Made by a program: the position numbers and the translations under genes. A stretch of DNA of 64,000 nt from Bos javanicus (Eukaryota; Chordata; Mammalia; Artiodactyla; Bovidae), in assembly GCF_032452875.1 (NCBI RefSeq), contig NC_083881.1, positions 63,805,689 to 63,869,688 on the forward strand, given 5' to 3'. Of this stretch, positions 45,524 to 56,260 are shown piece after piece. The notes below the pieces were generated by a model that was not told the origin of the DNA, did not search any database, and saw only the letters and a list, made by a program, of their open reading frames with translations. How positions within the stretch are numbered: the first letter of the stretch is position 1; every line of letters begins with the position of its first letter.

Positions 45524-45676
45524 GAAAATGTGTTAAAATTAAAACATTTTAAATGTTTGAAAATGTGTTAAAATTAAAACATTTTAAATGTTTGAAAATG
45601 TGTTAAAATTAAAACATTTTAAATGTTTGAAAATGTGTTAAAATTAAAACATTTTAAATGTTTGAAAATGTGTTAA
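45524..45676. repeat. Perfect 35-bp minisatellite, about 4.4 copies
   Basis: Unit begins 'gaaaatgtgttaaaatt' and ends 'aaatgttt'. Units start at 45524, 45559, 45594, 45629 and 45664 (partial, 13 bp). I see no mismatch between full units. Each unit holds internal inverted pairs (aaaatgt / acatttt), so single units can fold back. The right end touches the target-site duplication of the next SINE. Confidence 0.97.
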
Positions 45677-45687
45677 GGCAGCCCATG

Positions 45688-45811
45688 TGCGCTCAGTCAC
45701 TAAGGTGTGTCCCACTCTTTGTGACCCCATGGACTGTAGCCCGCCAGGCTTCTCTGTCCATGGGATTTCCCAGGCAAGAATATTGGAGTGGGGTTGCCAT
45801 TCTCTTCTCCA
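45688..45811 (-). mobile_element. Truncated Bov-tA SINE at the minisatellite edge
   Basis: Antisense, 'tgcgctcagtcactaagg' to 'gccattctcttctcc'. Flanked by the perfect 13-bp aaggcagcccatg at 45675-45687 and 45812-45824. The first two bases of the left copy overlap the last unit of the 35-bp array. Confidence 0.93.
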
Positions 45812-46400
45812 AAGGCAGCCCATGGTAATGGAGGATTTAGAGGTTTCTTAAAGATAAATGCATTTAGTTTACTAGTATGAATTGTGTGTTTCAATTCCTG
45901 GCCCCCCCCTAAATCAAGATGGCTTAGTTTTGTTTTTGTACAATCTGGACCCACCATGTTGGCTTTTTTCCTCTAATTGCATTATTATGTCTTTTATATT
46001 TTATAAATTATATATATATATACAAGTAAAATTCAAATATCACAAATAGAGCCAAATTCCTCCTCGATCACAACTCCCAACCCAGAATGTTTCATCTATT
46101 GTGCATTTGCTTTTATCTCATTAAAGTTTTTCAATTCTATCATTTCTCCTCTTCACCATATTGTCCTAAAATTTTTCATTTTTTTAAACCAAACAAAATG
46201 TGCTGATAATTTTAAAAGTAAAATAGTGTTAAAAAGTATTGTAATATAACCATCTCCTGCTTTCCAGAGGCAATGGCTTTCAAATCTTTTAGCTTTTTCT
46301 TCAGATATTTCAATATCTGGAGATTAATAATATTCATCTCTTTCTCCCATTCTTCAGTTTGTAGGTATTATCTATTGACTCCCTGTATGAGGGATGAGAG

Positions 46401-46605
46401 GATTCCCTGGTGGCTCAGACAGTAAAGGATCTGCCCTCAATGAGAGAGACCTGGGTTCAATCCCTGGGTCAGGAAGATCCCCTGGAGGAGGGCATGACAA
46501 CCCACACCAGTATTCTTGCCTGGAGAATCCCATGGACAGAGGAGTCTGGCAAGCCACAGTCCATAGGGTCGTAGAGAGCTGGACATGACTGAGTGACTTT
46601 TACAC
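46401..46605 (+). mobile_element. Bov-tA SINE, full length
   Basis: Sense, 'gattccctggtggctcagac' to 'gactgagtgacttttac', then a (ca)-rich tail. Target-site duplication atgagggatg at 46387-46396 and 46622-46631. Confidence 0.9.
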
Positions 46606-46894
46606 ACACACATGCACACACATGAGGGATGTGGATTCAGCTTTCTGTATCACCTTCTTTCATTCCATTCTTCTCCCCAGTTTTATCTCACCATTAAAAA
46701 CATTAAGTTCCTAGTCAATACTTTGATCTTTATAACAGGTAAATATTTTTTACTACTGAACAAATAATGTTTATGATTACGATTACCTTTACTTTCATGA
46801 ACAACTTTTGTTTTTCTTAGAGTTAAAAATGACGTCATTTTAAAATGATATCATTTAAAGGAAAAAAAAAAGATGCTTAGTTGTTTTTAAACAT

Positions 46895-47330
46895 ATAATT
46901 GGAGGGTTGCAACTTTGAGCCCCACCTGCTGGCCTCTGGGTTTGGTAGAGGGGCTGGGGACTGAGTTAATCATTGGTCACGCCTACATGCTGAAACTTCC
47001 AAGAAATCCCTGAACTGTGGGGTTCGGAGAGCTTCTGTGTGGGCAAACATGTAGAGGTGTTGCATCCCTTCCATTTAGCTCTTCCTGAGTTGTATCCTTA
47101 GCAGTAAATGGGTTATAGTAAGAAAAGAGCTTTCCTGAGTTCTATGAGCTATTCTAGGAAATCATCAAACTCCAGATTTATAGGAGTTGATCAGAAGTCT
47201 GGGAGGCCTGGACTCGCAGTTGGCTTCTGAAGTGGGGAGGGGCCGTCCTGTGGGACTGGGTCCTTAATCTGTGTGGTGTGTGCTAACTCCAGGTAATCAG
47301 TGTCAGAAGTGTTGATGTGAGTGGAGTGGA
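46895..47330 (+). mobile_element. LTR-like ancient repeat (solo LTR candidate)
   Basis: Contains 'ggttcggagagcttctgtgt', 'gggcaaacatgtagagg', 'ttcctgagttgtatcctta' and 'ctgagttctatgagctattc', the wording of a common mammalian retroviral LTR family that I cannot name with certainty. There is no internal coding part. Boundaries are uncertain. Confidence 0.5.
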
Positions 47331-48383
47331 GAAAAACAGTGCTTTTCTTTTAGTGTCCCTGGAACAGTGTAAGGGCATTAGAGAGTTTTAAGCTAGAGGA
47401 GTACATTTTCAGCTTTGCATGAAAAAAAGTATTCTCTGGCTACTGTGTGGAGAGTGCCTTGCAAGGGGAGCAAGAATGGAAGCAAGGTAACCAGTGAGGA
47501 GGCCATCGCAGGCTTCAAGGAGGGGAGGACATATCAGGTGGGACTCAAGGGCAGGTGGTGAAGATGAAAAGAAGTAGATGGATTGAAGAGACTGTCTAAG
47601 ATGTGAATATATAAGACTCGGCACTTGATTGGATATGAGTGCGGAAAACATCTTCCTGAATCTTTTCTGGGCCCCTTTATTTCTTACCTGTTGCCACTAA
47701 GTCAAATCAAAGGTATGTAATGACCTCCTCATTCCTGTGCTAACAAGAATGAACCAAGAAAGCTGCCGCTTGAGTGTTTGCAGGGGGTGCCCTCCCGGAG
47801 CTGCCAGCCTTACTTTAGAGCTGAAGGAATGCAGAGCACAGAGGGGAGTCGCCTGTCCAGATTTCCACAGGGTCCCACGCAGTGAGGGCGGAACTAGGCT
47901 TGGAACCAGGCAGTCTGCTCTGTGCATCATGCATTTCTCAATCCCACAGTCTAGCCCAGTCCCTTGGTACCTTGTGCTTGAATGACCGCCACCCACTTCT
48001 CTCAAGTCTCCCACATCCTTCAGTCTTCCCTCTCGTTCATTTTCACTTACAGTGTCAGACACCTCTTTCCCTAACTCCATTTCTACCCTCCCATGTCCCA
48101 GTCCAGAACCAGGTTTTTAATAAAACCCTCAAGTGTCTGATTTTAGGGCCATCTATGATCTGACCCACTCTACCAATGCAATCTACTTCCTCACTTTTCT
48201 TTAATATGGGCATGCATTTGTTTCATTTTAACTGTTTATATAATTTAGATATCTCATAGTTTGAGTCAAGAGTTGCACTGAAGTAACAGATTAATGGTAG
48301 GCTTTCCCTTAATCATATCAAAAGACAATGGCATCTTTCCATTCATTTTAAGAGTGTTTTTCCTCTGAGGTAAGAGATGTTTG

Positions 48384-48587
48384 AAAGTGAAAGTGAAGTC
48401 GCTCAGTCGTGTCTGACTCTTTGCAACCCCATGGACTGTCGCCTATCAGGCTTCTCTGTCCATGGGATTTTCCAGGCAAGAGTGCTGGAGTGGATTGCCA
48501 TTTCCTTCTCCAGGGCATCTTCCCGACCCAGGAATTGAACCCGGGTCCCCCGCATTGCAGGCAGACGCTTTACCATCTGAGCCACCT
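48384..48587 (-). mobile_element. Bov-tA SINE
   Basis: Antisense, from 'aaagtgaaagtgaagtcgc' to 'ccatctgagccacct'. Duplicated gatgtttg at 48376-48383 and 48588-48595. The terminal 'gggaagccc' is missing. Confidence 0.88.
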
Positions 48588-49173
48588 GATGTTTGTGAGT
48601 CTAGGCCAAATACCTTTAAGAACCTAAGACCTAAGCAGAGGTGTGTACCTAGAAAGGGACTATTTGCAATAGTCGCTCTGAGAAGCCCCTGAGCCTTGAC
48701 TACTCAGCTAAATGTGGGGTCTCAGGGGCCCTACTGTTAGCAGTTATCATAACTGCAGGGGAACTTGGGAAATCAGGCAGAATTCCCCTGGGAAGTTAGA
48801 AATGAAGAAAGTGTGGCTGAGGTTGTATGTGGGGAGCTCAGGGCGTGTGCTGTGGAGGAGGGAAACCCATGGCCCTGACCTGCTGAGGAAGGGCTTGGAG
48901 TGATTCTCAAAGCTTCCCGGGAGGTGGGTTGTCCCAGCGCTGGACACTTAAAGGGAAAACCTGGCAGATGGTTGGGTCAGCATTTGCTGACGTGAAAGCC
49001 AGTATTGACAGAGGGAAGCCACAGGACTGTTTGAAAAGTGACCAACATGGTGATTGATGAGTGTGCAAATTCACTCAGGCAGATGGACACTTGTTGTGTG
49101 TGGAGAGGCAACATGACATGGTACCTTATGCTGGTATTCCAGTGGTGACATGATGGTCACGTCATTTATCCAA

Positions 49174-49374
49174 GTGAAATGGAGTGAAAGTCGCTCAGTC
49201 GTGTCCGACTCTTTGTGACCCCATGGACTATACAGTCCATGGAATTCTCCAGGCCAGAATTCTGGAGTAGGTAACCTATCCCTTCTCCAGTGGATCTTCC
49301 CAACCCAGGAATCGAACCAGGGTCTCCTGCACTGCAGGCAGATTCTTTACCAGCTGAGCTACCAGGGAAGCCCA
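49174..49374 (-). mobile_element. Bov-tA SINE, hairpin variant
   Basis: Antisense, with the full head complement 'gctaccagggaagccc'. Perfect 10-bp duplication atttatccaa at 49164-49173 and 49375-49384. It carries the ccatggact / agtccatgg hairpin (49221-49242). Confidence 0.94.
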
Positions 49375-49394
49375 ATTTATCCAAACTTAGACAC

Positions 49395-49746
49395 AAAAAA
49401 AAAACAACTATGATGATCTTTTATTTTTCAATATTTAGTTGTGTATTTTTGGCTGCCCTGGGTCTTCGTTGCTGCACGTGGGCTTTCTCTAGTCGCGGCA
49501 AGTGGGGCTACTCTCTAGTTGCAATGTGTGGGCTTCTCATTACAGTGGTTTCTCTTGTTGCGGAGCACAGGATCTAGGCGTGTGGGCTTCAGTAGTTGAG
49601 GTTCTCTGGCTCTAGAGCAGAGGCTCAGTAGTTGTGCTGCGTGGGCTTGCTATGTGGCATGTGGAATCTTCTCAGACTGGGGATGGAATCCATGTCCCCT
49701 GCACTGGCAGGCAGATTCTTAACCACTGGACCACCAAGAAAGTCCC
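49395..49746 (-). mobile_element. CHR-type SINE, full length
   Basis: A-rich/T-rich start, 'ccctgggtcttcgttgctgc', 'ctctagtcgcggcaagtggg', 'ccactggaccaccaagaaag'. Flanked by cttagacac at 49386-49394 and 49747-49755. Confidence 0.88.
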
Positions 49747-49953
49747 CTTAGACACTTAGAAAGGAGAGCTGTAATTGATATGCTTATATTTGTCTGCTCG
49801 GACTGCTGTAACCGGTAGCTTAAAGAACCAAAATTCTAAAAACTGCGAGAAATAAATTTCTTCTTTGTGCACATGTGCAGAGAGCAAGCTGTCTGGTGTC
49901 TCTTCTTACAAGGACACTAATCCCATCATGAGGACAGGACCTCACTTAACCCT

Positions 49954-50231
49954 GTTGCTGCTGCTGCTAAGTCGTTTCAGTCATGTCCGACTCTGTGCGA
50001 CCCCATAGATGGCAGCCCACCAGGCTCTGCCGTCCATGGGATTCTCCAGGCAAGAACACTGGAGTGGGTTGCCATTTCCTTCTCCAAGGTATGAAACTGA
50101 AAAGTGAAAGTGAAGTCTTTCAGTCATGTCCGACTCGTATTGACCCCATGGACTTGAGCCTACCAGGCTCCTCTGTCCATGGGATTCTCCAGGCAAGCGT
50201 ACTGGAGTGGGGTGCCATTGCCTTCTCTGTG
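49954..50231 (-). mobile_element. Bov-A2 SINE
   Basis: Antisense two-monomer copy starting with (ctg)n 'ctgctgctaagtcg'. Flanked by cttaaccct at 49945-49953 and 50232-50240. Confidence 0.93.
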
Positions 50232-50588
50232 CTTAACCCTAGTCACTTCCTAAAGGCCCCATCTGTAACAGTATCACACTAGAGGTTAGGGCTCCATATA
50301 AATGGGGGCATGGGGCACCAAAGACACAAACATTCACTCCAGAGCAATGCAGGAGCAACCTTCCTGGGCCAGCCAGGAGAAAAGTCCATCCCATTTGAGC
50401 CCAGGCCCTGGATCATGCAGAGCTGGCTTTCAGTCCTGCCTCTGCTGCCAAATGGCAGTATGTCCTGGAGGGGAGTTACTTAACCTTTGTGAACTTTTAC
50501 TACATCTGAAAAAGGGGGCTTTAAAATTTTTATTTTATCGAATTATAGCTGATTGACACCGTTGTATTAATTTCTGTTGCATATCAAA

Positions 50589-53500
50589 GTGCCCATCTTT
50601 GCATGAAATGTTCCTTTGGTATCGCTAATGTTCTTGAAGAGATCTCTAGTCTTTCCCTTTCCATTGTTTTCCTCTATTTCTTTGCATTGATCACTGAGGA
50701 AGGCTTTCTTATCTTTCCTTGCTATTCTTTGGAACTCTGCATTCAAATGGGTATATCTCTCCTTTACTCCTTTGCCTTTCACTTCCCTTCTTTTCTCAGC
50801 TATTTGTAATGCCTCCTCAGACAACCATTTTGCCTTTTTGCATTTCTTTTTCTTGGAGATGGTCTTGATCACTGCCTCCTGTACAATGTCATGAACCTCC
50901 ACCCATAGTTCTTCAGGCAGTCTGTCTATCAGACCTAATCCCTTGAATCTATTTGTCACTTTCACTGTATAATCATAAGAGATTTTATTTAGGTCGTACC
51001 TGAATGATCTAGTGTTTTTCCCTGCTTTCTTCAATTTAAGTCTGAATTTGGCAATAAGGAGTTCATGATCTGAGCCACAATCAGCTGCTGGTCTTGTTTT
51101 TGCTGGCTATATAGAGCTTCTCCATCTTTGGCTGCAAAGAGTATAATCAATGTGATTTCAGTATTGACCATCTGGTGATGTCCACGTGTAGAGTCGTCTC
51201 TTGTGTTGTTGGAAGAGGGTGTTTGCTATGACCAGTGCATTCTCTTGGCAAAACTGTTAGCATTTGCCCTGCTTCATTTTGTACTCCAAGGCCAAACTTG
51301 CCTGTTATACAGAGATCATTCCGTGGTTTTTGAGATTGCACCCAAGTACTGCATTTTGGACTCTTTTGTTGACTATGAGGGCTGCTGCTGCTGCTGCTGC
51401 TGCTAAGTCACTTCAGTCGTGTCCAACTCTGCAACCCCATAGATGGCAGCCCACCAGACTCCACCGTCCCTGGGATTCTCCAGGCAAGAACACTGGAGTG
51501 GGTTGCCATTTCCTTCTCCAATGCATGAAAGTGAAAAGTGAAAGTGAAGTCGCTCAGTCGTGTCCGACCCTCAGTGACCCCATGGACTGCAGCCTCCCAG
51601 GCTCCTCTGTCCATGGGATTTTCCAGGCAAGAGTACTGGAGTGGGGTGTCATTGCCTTCTCTGATAAGGACTACTCCATTTCTTCTAAGGGATTCTTGCC
51701 TACAGTAGTAGATATAATGGTCATCTGAATTAAATTCACCCATTCCAGTCCATTTTAGTTCACTGATTCCTAAAATGTCAATGTTCACTCTTGCCATCTC
51801 CTGTTTGACCAATTCCAATTTACCTTGATTCATGGACCTAACATCCCAGGTTCCTATGCAATATTGCTTTTACAGCATCAGACTTTACTTTCATCATCAG
51901 TCACACCCACAACTGGGCTTTGTTTTTGCTTGGGCTCTGTCTCTTCATTCTTTATGAGTTATTTCTCCACTCTTCTCCAGTAGCATATTGGGCACCTACC
52001 AACCTGGGGAGTTCATCTTTCAGTGTCATATCTTTTGCCTTTTCATACTGTTCATGGGGTTCTCAAGGCAAAAAAAGGGAACATTTCATGCAAAGATGGG
52101 CACAATAAAGGACAGAAATGGTATGGACCTAACAGAAGCAGAAGATATTAAGAAGAGGTGGCAAGAATACACAGAAGAACTATACAAAAAAGATCTTCAT
52201 TACCCAGATAACCACGATGGTGTGATCACTGACCTAGAGCCAGACATCCTTCAGTGTGAAGTCAAGTGGGCCTTAGAAAGCATCACTACAAACGAAGCTA
52301 GTGGAGGTGATGGAATTCCAGTGGAGCTCTTTCAAATCCTGAAAGATGATGCTGTGAAAGTGCTGCACTCAATATGCCAGCACATCTGGAAAACTCAGCA
52401 GTGGCCACAGGACTGGAAAAGGTCAGTTTTCATTCCAATCCCAAAGAAAGGCAATGCCAAAGAATGCTCAAACTACCGCACAATTGTACTCATCTCACAC
52501 GCTAGTAAAGTAATGCTCAAAATTCTCCAAGCCAGGCTTCAACAGTATGTGAACTGTGAAATTCCAGATGTTCAAGCTGGATTTAGAAAAGGCAGAGAAA
52601 CCAGAGATCAAATTGCCAACATCCGCTGGATCATGGAAAAAGCAAGAGAGTTCCAGAAAAACATCTACTTCTACTTTATTGACAATGCCAAAGACTTTGA
52701 CTGTGTGGATCACAACAAACTGTAAAAAATACTTAAAGAGGTGAGAATACCAGACCACCTGACCTGCCTCCTGAGAAATCTGTACGCAGGTCAAGAAGCA
52801 ACAGTTAGAACCAGACATGGAACAACAGACTGTTTCCAAATTGGGAAAGGAGTACGTCAAGGCTGTATATTGTCACCCTGCTTATTTAACTTATATGCAG
52901 AGTACATCATGCAAAATCCTGGGCTGGATGAAGTACAAGCTGGAATCAAGATTGCCGGGAGAAATATCAATAACCTCAGATATGCAGATGACACCACCCT
53001 TATGGAAGAAAGCAAAGAGGAACTACAGAGCCTCTTGATGAAAGTGAGAGGAGGGTGAAAAAGCTGGCTTAAATCTCAACATTAAGAAAACTAAGATCAA
53101 GGCATCTGGTCCTATCACTTCATGCAAATAGGTGGAGAAACAATGGAAATAGTAACAGACTTTATTTTCTTGGGCTCCAAAATCACTGCAGATGGTGACT
53201 GCAGCCATGAAATTAAAAGATGCTTGTTCCTTGGAAGAAAAGCTATGACCAACCTAGACAGCATAGTAAAAAGCAGAGACATTACTTTGCCAACAATGGT
53301 CCATCTAGTGAAAGCTGTGGTTTTTCCAGTGGTCATGTATGGATGTGAGAGTTGGACTATAGAGAAAGCTGAGCACCGAAGAATTGATGCTTCTGAACTG
53401 TGGTGTTGGAGAAAACTCTTGAGAGTCCCTTGGACTGCCAGGAGATCCAACCAGTCCATCCTAAAGGAAATCAGTCCTGAATATTCATTGGAAGGACTGA

Positions 53501-53753
53501 TGCTGAAGCTGAAACTCCAATATTGATGTGAAGAACTGACCCATTGGAAAAGACCCTGATGCTGGGAAAGATTGAAGGCAGGAAGAGAAGGGGCCGACAG
53601 AGGATGAGATGGTTGGATGGTATCACTGACTTGATGGACATGAGTTTGAGCAAGCTCCGAGAGCTGGTGATGGACAGGGAAGCCTGGTGTGCTGCAGTCC
53701 AGGGGGTTGCAAAGAGTGGAACATGACTGAATGACTGAAGTAGACTAGATAGA
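50589..53753 (+). mobile_element. BovB LINE with 5' inversion (twin-priming structure)
   Basis: The 3' part (about 52076-53753) is sense and the 5' part (50589 to about 52072) is antisense. The antisense part starts at its left end with 26 bp (50589-50614) that are the exact reverse complement of 52078-52103, where the sense part begins. It then runs to the BovB 5' region near 52070. The target-site duplication aaagtg is at 50586-50591 and 53754-53759. The sense part reads the RT domain (52092-52722, stop TAA at 52723 where another copy has TGG). The frame continues with YADD ('LRYADDTTLM', about 52975). Small deletions near 53050 and 53130 shift and then restore the frame, and about 11 bases are missing near 53525. 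Not functional. Confidence 0.93.
51381..51661 (-). mobile_element. Bov-A2 SINE inside the inverted BovB part
   Basis: Antisense two-monomer copy beginning with about eight GCT units ('gctgctgctaagtcac') and ending 'gtcattgccttctct'. It splits the BovB words 'gactatgaggg' and 'ctactccatttcttc', continuous in the copy near 38425. The likely duplication is imperfect: atgagggct against ataaggact. Confidence 0.9.
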
Positions 53754-53764
53754 AAAGTGACTTA

Positions 53765-53793
53765 GTTATACATATACATATATATATATATAT
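53765..53793. repeat. (TA)n-rich simple repeat
   Basis: 'tatacatatacatatatata' within the L1 remnant, at the spot where this L1 3' UTR normally has a TA-rich run. Confidence 0.8.
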
Positions 53794-54702
53794 CTTTTTC
53801 ATATTCTTCTCCATTGTGGTTTACCACAGAATATTGAGTGTACTTCCTTGTGCTATACAGTAGGACATTGCTGTTTATCCATTCTCCATTTACTGCTAGT
53901 CCCCAACTCCTACTCCTTCCTTCCGCCTTCTCTCTGCTGCCCTCTCCCCTGGCAACCACATGTCTGTGAGTCTGTTTCTGTTTCATAGACATGTTCATTT
54001 GTGTTGTATTTTAGATTCCACATGTAAGTGATATCCTGTAGTATTTGTCTTTCTCTGTGTGACTTGTCTCTTTTTATAATCTCCTGGTTCTTCTATGTTG
54101 CTGAAAATGGCATTATTTCATTCCTTTTATGGCTGAGCAGTGTTGCATTGTAAGTGTGTACCATCTCTTTATCCATTCATCTGTTCATGAACATGTAGGT
54201 TGCTTCCATGTCTTGGCTATTGTAGGTAGTGCTGCAGTGAATATAAGGGTTTAAGTATCTCTAAAAAGGGGGCTTAATAAGTGTATATTCCTCATGGAAT
54301 TGTATGAGAATTGCATTAACTACTACATGTGAAGCAGCACAGAGCACAGTTATCAACATTGTGATCTAACAATAGGTTTATATGTAATAAATACACAGAT
54401 ATTATATTTACTCAAAAATAAGATGCTATCTCTGCATGTTGACTGTATATAAATATAACACATTCACAAACATATACTGTTTTGTGGACCAACCCTTTGA
54501 ATTTGGAAAATATCAGCCTTTCTCTTCTAAAGTACTCAAGTTCAGAAGCGAAGCCATTTAGTCATTGTAAGTAGGTGGGCTCAGGGTGGGGGTGGTTAAA
54601 ATTTAACCATTATTCAAGGATTGCCCTTGGATAATAAAATTAGGAAAAAATAAGCCAGTCACTAAGGTGATGGGCCTTCTGAGGTACCTGGCAGTGTGAT
54701 TG

Positions 54703-54890
54703 GGCCTCCCTGGCAGCTCCACTGATGAAGAACCCACCTGCCTGTGCAGGAGACATAAGAGACGGGTTCAATCCCTGGGTTGGCAAGATCCCCTGGAGAA
54801 GGAAATGACAACCCTCTCCAGTATTCTTGCCTGGGAAATCCCATGGACAGAGGAGCCTGACAGGCTACAGTCCTTGGGGGTCACAAGATT
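54703..54890 (+). mobile_element. Bov-tA SINE
   Basis: Sense, 'gggcctccctggcagctcca' to 'caggctacagtccttggggg'. The terminal tail is lost. Confidence 0.85.
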
Positions 54891-56149
54891 CCCCTGTTCC
54901 CTACAAAGCCTGGTGCCTAATCTGCTATGTCTGTGAACTGCAGGGGGTGGTCAGGAAGACTAAGGAAGGGAAGGGGCTGCCTGTTGAGGGGAAGGGGTCT
55001 CAGTGGTCAGCTGACCTGAGCCCCAACCCCATGATCCCCAACAATCTGCTGATCGGTCATTTGGATCTTCCTTTCCCCAAACTGATTCCAGGAAGGAGGT
55101 GACCTGGCTGGAAATTTTCTGGTCACTCAAGAGGTACCTCCTCTCGCCTTCCCCTCCCACTGTATTGCTAACTACTAATATTCCTGCTTATATAGTAGGC
55201 TCAGAACACAGAAGATGATTTGAGTGGCTCTTTTCTCAGTTCTCCCACAGATGTCACATCACCAGTGCCATTCTAAATGCCTGGGAGGGAAGTGAATGCA
55301 TTGCACACAATGGCTGCATGAGTCCATTGTGGAACCTGGGATGAGAAGGGCTGTGAGCAGGATCAGCCTCCCAGAGAGGAAGCAGTTCTGTGAACTGACA
55401 GGAACCGGTTTGGGAGGTGCTGAGAACAGCCACCCCCAGACACAGCTGCGCTGGGAGGCCCTCGTGGTCAGCCACTGACCCTTGTCCCTGCCCTGCCTGG
55501 GGTCCCTCTCGCTGAGCACCAACCTCAGCCTCACGCTTCCCTCAGCTCTGATGGGCTTCCCATGTCACTGGCATGTCTCTGACCTTCTAGAACACTCTAT
55601 CTGAGAGGTTCACAGGTCCCTGGATTCCCAGTCACCTCTGGCACACACAGGTCCCCTGAAGAAGGCTGGAATGCGTGTGTGCAGGCACGGCTGCGCTGAG
55701 CTGGGGTGTGGGCCCTCAGCTGGTGCCATTCAACCAGATGGAGACTTGCTTCCCCACACGGGCCTCATGATTTGCAACTTCAGAGTTTTGTTTAGCAGGA
55801 GCTTAAATTACCACCTATCACAAACTTGTAGGGATGCCTGGAAAATTCAAAATGAGAGTTAAAATCTGGGATGACCAAGAGTCACGTGGATGAATTTTAT
55901 CAAAAGCTTTTTTTCCTAGAATGGATGCCTTGTTTATCTGGAAATTATTCAAGTTGCATGTCATTGCTTTGCCTGGACTCCTCTCCACCCCCTCTTCACT
56001 CCCACCTCACCCCCTTAAACCGATCCCCTCAGTCTCTGCATTCGGCTTTCATGTGCTTTGAACACTGTGTGCCCTGAGGGTCGGGAGAGGGAGCCGACTG
56101 CCCCCCACAGAAGGGCGCCGAAGCTTATTGTGCTTTCTTCTGCTTACAG

Positions 56150-56260
56150 GACACATTCAGCATGGCCACCAAGAAAGCGTCTCTGGATATACTTCTGCCC
56201 AATGGAAGGAGCATTAAAATCGAAATTCTAACATCAGATACTGCCGAAAGAGTCCTGGAG
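56150..56260 (+). CDS. SNX31: SNX31 coding exon 5
   Basis: Encodes residues 106-142 (DTFSMATKKA to AERVLE). This starts the FERM-like module: the ubiquitin-like F1 strands 'LDILLPNGRSIKIEI' and the following helix 'TSDTAERVLE'. Acceptor 'ctgcttacag', donor GAG|gtaaat, phase 0 on both sides. Confidence 0.95.

Larger units (their letters stand above)
50522..54262 (-). mobile_element. L1 3' portion, about 570 bp, split by a BovB
   Basis: Antisense L1: 'cgaattatagctgattgaca' at the left; then, after the BovB, 'acttagttatacatatacat', 'gtgctatacagtaggacatt', 'agattccacatgtaagtgat' and 'ggctattgtaggtagtgct'. It is bracketed by the perfect 13-bp duplication aaaaagggggctt at 50509-50521 and 54263-54275, so the L1 was a single 5'-truncated insertion. 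Confidence 0.93.
40415..56149 (+). other. SNX31: SNX31 intron 4 (15.7 kb): contents
   Basis: The largest complete intron in the window. It holds SINEs on both strands, a (TG)n tract, a 35-bp minisatellite, an LTR-like repeat and the nested L1/BovB/Bov-A2 block at 50509-54275. Stretches in which I see nothing nameable are 40415-41260, 41640-42209, 43628-44780, 44950-45520, 45825-46386, 47331-48375, 48596-49163, 54276-54700 and 54891-56149. No extra in-phase exon is required between exons 4 and 5. Confidence 0.65.

Noticed and set aside
45524..45676. CRISPR-like array (35-bp repeats)
   Set aside because: The units are directly adjacent with no spacers, are AT-rich, and lie in a mammalian intron. 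It is a minisatellite.
51988..52725. 245-codon frame as a host gene
   Set aside because: It is BovB reverse transcriptase sequence joined to read-through from the inverted BovB 5' part.
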